Shown: positions 55,691 through 62,068 of the stretch, piece by piece | Position numbering within the stretch: the first letter of the stretch is position 1 | How the letters are laid out: the number at the start of each line of letters is the position of its first letter | Source: Hymenopellis radicata | Taxonomy: Eukaryota > Basidiomycota > Agaricomycetes > Agaricales > Physalacriaceae | Assembly: GCA_015501595.1 (NCBI GenBank) | Contig: JADNRX010000320.1 | Span: 1-62,068 of the forward strand | Length of the DNA: 62,068 nt | Direction of reading: 5' to 3' | Translations under genes and position numbers: made by a program | The notes under the pieces: generated by a model | The model's database searches: none | Told to the model about the DNA's origin: nothing | What the model saw: only the letters and a program-made list of their open reading frames with translations

Positions 55691-55789
55691 TAGGGATTCA
55701 AACCATAATTACATTAGTATACTTTACGGTTCTTGATGGCACAAACCTCTTCAGATCCATAACCATAAGGTTAAATCTAGAGCCTTTGA

Positions 55790-56110
55790 TGATATGCGTA
55801 CAGTTACGAGTCAACTTTACAAGATACATACAAGTCAGATATTGGGCGTGATTCATTGTGTGGAGGCTTCGAAACAACAGGAAGTAGTGAATGAGAGGTT
55901 TTGGAAGTACGAAGAGGTGTCTGACAAAGTAGATGAACACTCTAGAACAGAATTTGATATTATTACAGTGTTATAGTGAGTGACTAAGGACCTGTAAGCC
56001 ATACTGTTCCCGTAACTGGAGGAGGACACAATGATATCCCATACGGGATGGTACAGATAGCTATACAATTTGTAACTGTAACTCATATTGTACAGTTATG
56101 ATGCAGATAC
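55790..56110 (+). repeat. Dispersed repeat, AT-richer copy B
   Basis: Second copy of the repeat at 18680-18930. TACGAAGAGGTGTCTGACAA, ACACTCTAGAACAGAATTT and AACTGTAACTCATATTGTAC align with copy A; differences are mainly C in A to T in B and G in A to A in B. It lies directly left of the satellite. Confidence 0.75.
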
Positions 56111-56177
56111 CTAGAGCCACCTATTACAGGAGTATAAGTGAGGAACCTGTATTGGAATAGAACAGGGTAGATAAATT

Positions 56178-59100
56178 TATAATAGCCATATTGTGATTTT
56201 GGTGATCCTTGATGATCCGAGCGTAATGCTGATAATGCTCTTTGGTGGGGGACAATCCGGTAATGCTTGTAATAGCCGTACTGCGATCCTGGTGATCTCA
56301 GGTGATCCCAGCGTGATGCTGGTAATGCCCTCGTGATGCTGGTAATGCTCTTGTGATGGTCGGGGACAATCTCGTAATGCTTGTAATGGCCGTACTGCGA
56401 TCCTGGTGATCCCGGTGATCCCAGTGTGATGCTGGTGATGCCCTCGTATGCTGGTGATGCTCTCGTGATGCTGGTAATGCTCTTGTGATGGTCGGGGATA
56501 ATCCCGTAATGCTTGTAATGGCCGTACTGCGATCCTGGTGATCCCCGGTGATCCAGCGTGAATGCTGGTGATGCCCTCGTGATGCTGGTGATGTCCTCGT
56601 GATGCTGGTAATGCTCTTGTGATGGTCGGGGATAATCCCGTAATGCTTGTAATGGCCGTACTGCGATCCTGGTGATCCCCGGTGATCCCAGCGTGATGCT
56701 GGTGATGCCCTCGTGATGCTGGCTAATGCTCTTGTGATGGTCGGGGATAATCCCGTAATGCTTGTAATGGCCGTACTGCGATCCTGATGATCCCCGGTGA
56801 TCCCAGTGTGATGCTGGTGATGCCCTCGTGATGCTGGTAATGCTCTCGTGATGCTGGTAATGCTCTTGTGATGGTCGGGGACAATCTCGTAATGCTTGTA
56901 ATGGCCGTACTGCGATCCTGGTGATCCCGGTGATCCCAGTGTGATGCTGGTGATGCCCTCGTGATGCTGGTAATGCCTCGTGATGCTGGTAATGCTCTTG
57001 TGATGGTCGGGGATAATCCCGTAATGCTTGTAATGGCCGTACTGCGATCCTGGTGATCCCCGGTGATCCCAGCGTGATGCTGGTGATGCCCTCGTGATGC
57101 TGGTAATGCTCTTGTGATGGTCGGGGACAATCCGTAATGCTTGTAATGGCCGTACTGCGATCCTGATGATCCCCGGTGATCCCAGCGTGATGCTGGTGAT
57201 GCCCTCGTGATGCTGGTAATGCTCTTGTGATGGTCGGGGACAATCCCGTAATGCTTGTAATGGCCGTACTGCGATCCTGGTGATCCCGGTGATCCCAGCG
57301 TGATGCTGGTGATGCCCTCGTGATGCTGGTAATGCCTCGTGATGCTGGTAATGCTCTTGTGATGGTCGGGGACAATCCCGTAATGCTTGTAATGGCCGTA
57401 CTGCGATCCTGATGATCCCGGTGATCCCAGCGTGATGCTGGTGATGCCCTCGTGATGCTGGTAATGCTCTTGTGATGGTCGGGGACAATCCCGTAATGCT
57501 TGTAATGGCCGTACTGCGATCCTGATGATCCCCGGTGATCCCAGCGTGATGCTGGTGATGCCCTCGTGATGCTGGTAATGCTCTTGTGATGGTCGGGGAC
57601 AATCCCGTAATGCTTGTAATGGCCGTACTGCGATCCTGATGATCCCCGGTGATCCCAGCGTGATGCTGGTGATGCCCTCGTGATGCTGGTAATGCTCTTG
57701 TGATGGTCGGGGATAATCCCGTAATGCTTGTAATGGCCGTACTGCGATCCTGATGATCCCCGGTGATCCCAGCGTGATGCTGGTGATGCCCTCGTGATGC
57801 TGGTAATGCTCTTGTGATGGTCGGGGACAATCCGTAATGCTTGTAATGGCCGTACTGCGATCCTGGTGATCCCCGGTGATCCCAGCGTGATGCTGGTGAT
57901 GCCCTCGTGATGCTGGTAATGCTCTTGTGATGGTCGGGGACAATCCGTAATGCTTGTAATGGCCGTACTGCGATCCTGATGATCCCGGTGATCCCAGCGT
58001 GATGCTGGTGATGCCCTCGTGATGCTGGTAATGCTCTTGTGATGGTCGGGGACAATCCCGTAATGCTTGTAATGGCCGTACTGCGATCCTGATGATCCCC
58101 GGTGATCCCAGCGTGATGCTGGTGATGCCCTCGTGATGCTGGTAATGCTCTTGTGATGGTCGGGGACAATCCCGTAATGCTTGTAATGGCCGTACTGCGA
58201 TCCTGATGATCCCGGTGATCCCAGCGTGATGCTGGTGATGCCCTCGTGATGCTGGTAATGCTCTTGTGATGGTCGGGGACAATCCCGTAATGCTTGTAAT
58301 GGCCGTACTGCGATCCTGATGATCCCCGGTGATCCCAGCGTGATGCTGGTGATGCCCTCGTGATGCTGGTAATGCTCTTGTGATGGTCGGGGACAATCCC
58401 GTAATGCTTGTAATGGCCGTACTGCGATCCTGATGATCCCGGTGATCCCAGCGTGATGCTGGTGATGCCTTTGATGCGGTGATGCCTCGTGATGCTGGTA
58501 ATGCTCTTGTGATGGTCGGGGACAATCCCGTAATGCTTGTAATGGCCGTACTGCGATCCTGGTGATCCCCGGTGATCCCAGCGTGATGCTGGTGATGCCC
58601 TCGTGATGCTGGTAATGCTCTTGTGATGGTCGGGGATAATCCCGTAATGCTTGTAATGGCCGTACTGCGATCCTGATGATCCCCGGTGATCCCAGCGTGA
58701 TGCTGGTGATGCCCTCGTGATGCTGGTAATGCTCTTGTGATGGTCGGGGACAATCCCGTAATGCTTGTAATGGCCGTACTGCGATCCTGGTGATCCCGGT
58801 GATCCCAGCGTGATGCTGGTGATGCCCTGTGATGCGGTGATGTCCTCGTAATGCTGGTAATGCTCTTGTGATGGTCGGGGATAATCCCGTAATGCTTGTA
58901 ATGGCCGTACTGCGATCCTGGTGATCCCCGGTGATCCCAGCGTGATGCTGGTGATGCCCTCGTGATGCTGGTAATGCTCTTGTGATGGTCGGGGACAATC
59001 CCGTAATGCTTGTAATGGCCGTACTGCGATCCTGATGATCCCCGGTGATCCCAGCGTGATGCTGGTGATGCCCTCGTGATGCTGGTAATGCTCTTGTGAT

Positions 59101-62068
59101 GGTCGGGGATAATCCCGTAATGCTTGTAATGGCCGTACTGCGATCCTGATGATCCCCGGTGATCCCAGCGTGATGCTGGTGATGCCCTCGTGATGCTGGT
59201 AATGCTCTTGTGATGGTCGGGGACAATCCCGTAATGCTTGTAATGGCCGTACTGCGATCCTGATGATCCCCGGTGATCCCAGCGTGATGCTGGTGATGCC
59301 CTCGTGATGCTGGTAATGCTCTTGTGATGGTCGGGGACAATCCCGTAATGCTTGTAATGGCCGTACTGCGATCCTGGTGATCCCGGTGATCCCAGCGTGA
59401 TGCTGGTGATGCCTGTGATGCAGGTGATGCCTCGTGATGCTGGTAATGCTCTTGTGATGGTCGGGGACAATCCGTAATGCTTGTAATGGCCGTACTGCGA
59501 TCCTGATGATCCCCGGTGATCCCAGCGTGATGCTGGTGATGCCCTCGTGATGCTGGTAATGCTCTTGTGATGGTCGGGGACAATCCCGTAATGCTTGTAA
59601 TGGCCGTACTGCGATCCTGATGATCCCCGGTGATCCAGCGTGATGCTGGTGATGCCCTCGTGATGCTGGTAATGCTCTTGTGATGGTCGGGGACAATCCC
59701 GTAATGCTTGTAATGGCCGTACTGCGATCCTGGTGATCCCCGGTGATCCCAGCGTGATGCTGGTGATGCCCTCGTGATGCTGGTAATGCTCTTGTGATGG
59801 TCGGGGACAATCCCGTAATGCTTGTAATGGCCGTACTGCGATCCTGATGATCCCCGGTGATCCCAGCGTGATGCTGGTGATGCCCTCGTGATGCTGGTAA
59901 TGCTCTTGTGATGGTCGGGGACAATCCCGTAATGCTTGTAATGGCCGTACTGCGATCCTGGTGATCCCGGTGATCCCAGCGTGATGCTGGTGATGCCCTC
60001 GTGATGCTGGTAATGCTCTTGTGATGGTCGGGGATAATCCCGTAATGCTTGTAATGGCCGTACTGCGATCCTGATGATCCCCGGTGATCCCAGCGTGATG
60101 CTGGTGATGCCCTCGTGATGCTGGTAATGCTCTTGTGATGGTCGGGGATAATCCCGTAATGCTTGTAATGGCCGTACTGCGATCCTGGTGATCCCCGGTG
60201 ATCCCAGCGTGATGCTGGTGATGCCCTCGTGATGCTGGTAATGCTCTTGTGATGGTCGGGGATAATCCCGTAATGCTTGTAATGGCCGTACTGCGATCCT
60301 GATGATCCCGGTGATCCCAGCGTGATGCTGGTGATGCCCTGTGATGCTGATGCCTCGTATGCTGGTAATGCTCTTGTGATGGTCGGGGACAATCCGTAAT
60401 GCTTGTAATGGCCGTACTGCGATCCTGGTGATCCCGGTGATCCCAGCGTGATGCTGGTGATGCCCTCGTGATGCTGGTAATGCTCTTGTGATGGTCGGGA
60501 TAATCCCGTAATGCTTGTAATGGCCGTACTGCGATCCTGGTGATCCCCGGTGATCCCAGCGTGATGCTGGTGATGCCCTCGTGATGCTGGTAATGCTCTT
60601 GTGATGGTCGGGGACAATCCCGTAATGCTTGTAATGGCCGTACTGCGATCCTGATGATCCCCGGTGATCCCAGCGTGATGCTGGTGATGCCCTCGTGATG
60701 CTGGTAATGCTCTTGTGATGGTCGGGGATAATCCCGTAATGCTTGTAATGGCCGTACTGCGATCCTGGTGATCCCGGTGATCCCAGCGTGATGCTGGTGA
60801 TGCCCTCGTGATGCTGGTAATGCTCTTGTGATGGTCGGGGACAATCCCGTAATGCTTGTAATGGCCGTACTGCGATCCTGATGATCCCCGGTGATCCCAG
60901 CGTGATGCTGGTGATGCCCTCGTGATGCTGGTAATGCTCTTGTGATGGTCGGGGACAATCCCGTAATGCTTGTAATGGCCGTACTGCGATCCTGATGATC
61001 CCCGGTGATCCCAGCGTGATGCTGGTGATGCCCTCGTGATGCTGGTAATGCTCTTGTGATGGTCGGGGACAATCCCGTAATGCTTGTAATGGCCGTACTG
61101 CGATCCTGGTGATCCCGGTGATCCCAGCGTGATGCTGGTGATGCCCTCGTGATGCTGGTAATGCTCTTGTGATGGTCGGGGATAATCCCGTAATGCTTGT
61201 AATGGCCGTACTGCGATCCTGATGATCCCGGTGATCCCAGCGTGATGCTGGTGATGCCCTCGTGATGCTGGTAATGCTCTTGTGATGCTCTTGTGATGGT
61301 CGGGATAATCCCGTAATGCTTGTAATGGCCGTACTGCGATCCTGGTGATCCCCGGTGATCCCAGCGTGATGCTGGTGATGCCCTCGTGATGCTGGTAATG
61401 CTCTTGTGATGGTCGGGGATAATCCCGTAATGCTTGTAATGGCCGTACTGCGATCCTGATGATCCCCGGTGATCCCAGCGTGCTGTGATGCTGTGAGTGA
61501 TGCCCTCGTGATGCTGGTAATGCTCTTGTGATGGTCGGGGATAATCCCGTAATGCTTGTAATGGCCGTACTGCGATCCTGGTGATCCCCGGTGATCCCAG
61601 CGTGATGCTGGTGATGCCCTCGTGATGCTGGTAATGCTCTTGTGATGGTCGGGGATAATCCCGTAATGCTTGTAATGGCCGTACTGCGATCCTGATGATC
61701 CCCGGTGATCCCAGCGTGATGCTTGATGCTGTGATGTGACCCTCGTGATGCTGGTAATGCTCTTGTGATGGTCGGGGACAATCCCGTAATGCTTGTAATG
61801 GCCGTACTGCGATCCTGATGATCCCCGGTGATCCCAGCGTGATGCTGGTGATGCCCTCGTGATGCTGGTAATGCTCTTGTGATGGTCGGGGACAATCCCG
61901 TAATGCTTGTAATGGCCGTACTGCGATCCTGATGATCCACGGTGATCCAGCGTGATGCTGGTGATGCCCCCGTGTGATGCTGGTAATGCTCTTGTGATGG
62001 TCGGGGACAATCCCGTAATGCTTGTAATGGCCGTACTGCGATCCTGATGATCCCCGGTGATCCCAGCC
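56178..62068. repeat. 114-bp satellite array, about 51 copies, open at right edge
   Basis: Tandem array of a 114-bp monomer, for example GTAATGCTTGTAATGGCCGT at 57607 and again at 57721. The monomer contains inner direct repeats of the word GTGATGCTGGT. Common variants are a missing C (GATCCCGG against GATCCCCGG, or AATCCGT against AATCCCGT), GATAATCCC against GACAATCCC, and CTGGTGATCC against CTGATGATCC; a few monomers carry extra or lost GATGCTG words (for example near 58470, 59410, 60340, 61480, 61720). Monomers at the left edge (56.2-57.0 kb) are the most diverged. Since 114 is 38 codons and the minus strand has no stop in the monomer, three overlapping minus-strand ORFs of up to 1975 codons appear; these are best taken as by-products. 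Confidence 0.97.

Noticed and set aside
56083..62010. Three overlapping minus-strand ORFs of 1449-1975 codons with a 38-residue repeat
   Set aside because: They follow from a 114-bp (38-codon) monomer that lacks stops on one strand. All three frames are open in turn, and single-base indels between monomers shift the encoded repeat at random, which selection on a protein would not allow.
56178..62068. CRISPR array
   Set aside because: Units are contiguous without unique spacers, and no cas-like gene exists; this is a eukaryotic satellite.

Overview
The window looks like nuclear DNA of a basidiomycete fungus, probably an Agaricomycete. Genes are split by many 45-60 nt GT-AG introns, some with CTAAC-like branch sites. 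The recognisable families are typical of mushroom-forming fungi: PDR-type ABC transporters, Crypton-like tyrosine recombinases with a GCR1_C tail, F-box and sacsin-like genes, and a fungal XPG-like nuclease. No bacterial operon structure, rRNA, tRNA or CRISPR array was seen. All assignments come from reading motifs; no search was run.

Layout. 0-13 kb is a field of decayed or partial genes: a partial psi-producing oxygenase at the left edge, remnants of a SNF2 ATPase, a 0.8 kb minisatellite, a wrecked PDR/ABCG transporter (6.2-9.9 kb) and a frameshifted F-box gene. 13.8-16.3 kb holds two intact, related, head-to-head genes for basic coiled-coil, transcription-factor-like proteins. 16.7-18.4 kb holds an intact 8-exon tyrosine recombinase gene (YR-A), followed by a dispersed repeat. 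23.6-26.6 kb is a Crypton-like recombinase gene with a GCR1_C domain. 27.5-29.7 kb is a basidiomycete-type gene of unknown function. 31.3-32.0 kb has sugar-transporter remnants. 34.2-36.6 kb is an intact 9-exon XPG/GEN1-like nuclease gene whose acidic tail carries an array of SUMO-interaction-like motifs. 37.9-41.6 kb holds sacsin-like and ribosomal protein uS11 pseudogenes plus unknown ORFs. 42.1-43.8 kb is YR-B, an intact paralogue of YR-A on the opposite strand. 46.0-47.1 kb is a frameshifted MFS permease. 50.9-51.8 kb is an intact RING-like gene. 51.9-54.1 kb contains clusters of CGCTAG/GCGCGAG-rich repeats. 55.0-55.7 kb is a very AT-rich island, and 56.2-62.07 kb is a 114-bp satellite that runs off the window.

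Seven genes can be spliced with every exon phase agreeing (two coiled-coil genes, YR-A, YR-B, Crypton-like, XPG-like, RING-like). They lie among broken housekeeping-type genes and repeats. This mix suggests a repeat-rich, fast-evolving compartment, perhaps subtelomeric or pericentromeric. No pathway links the genes. The shared theme is DNA transactions: three tyrosine recombinases and one structure-specific nuclease within 27 kb.
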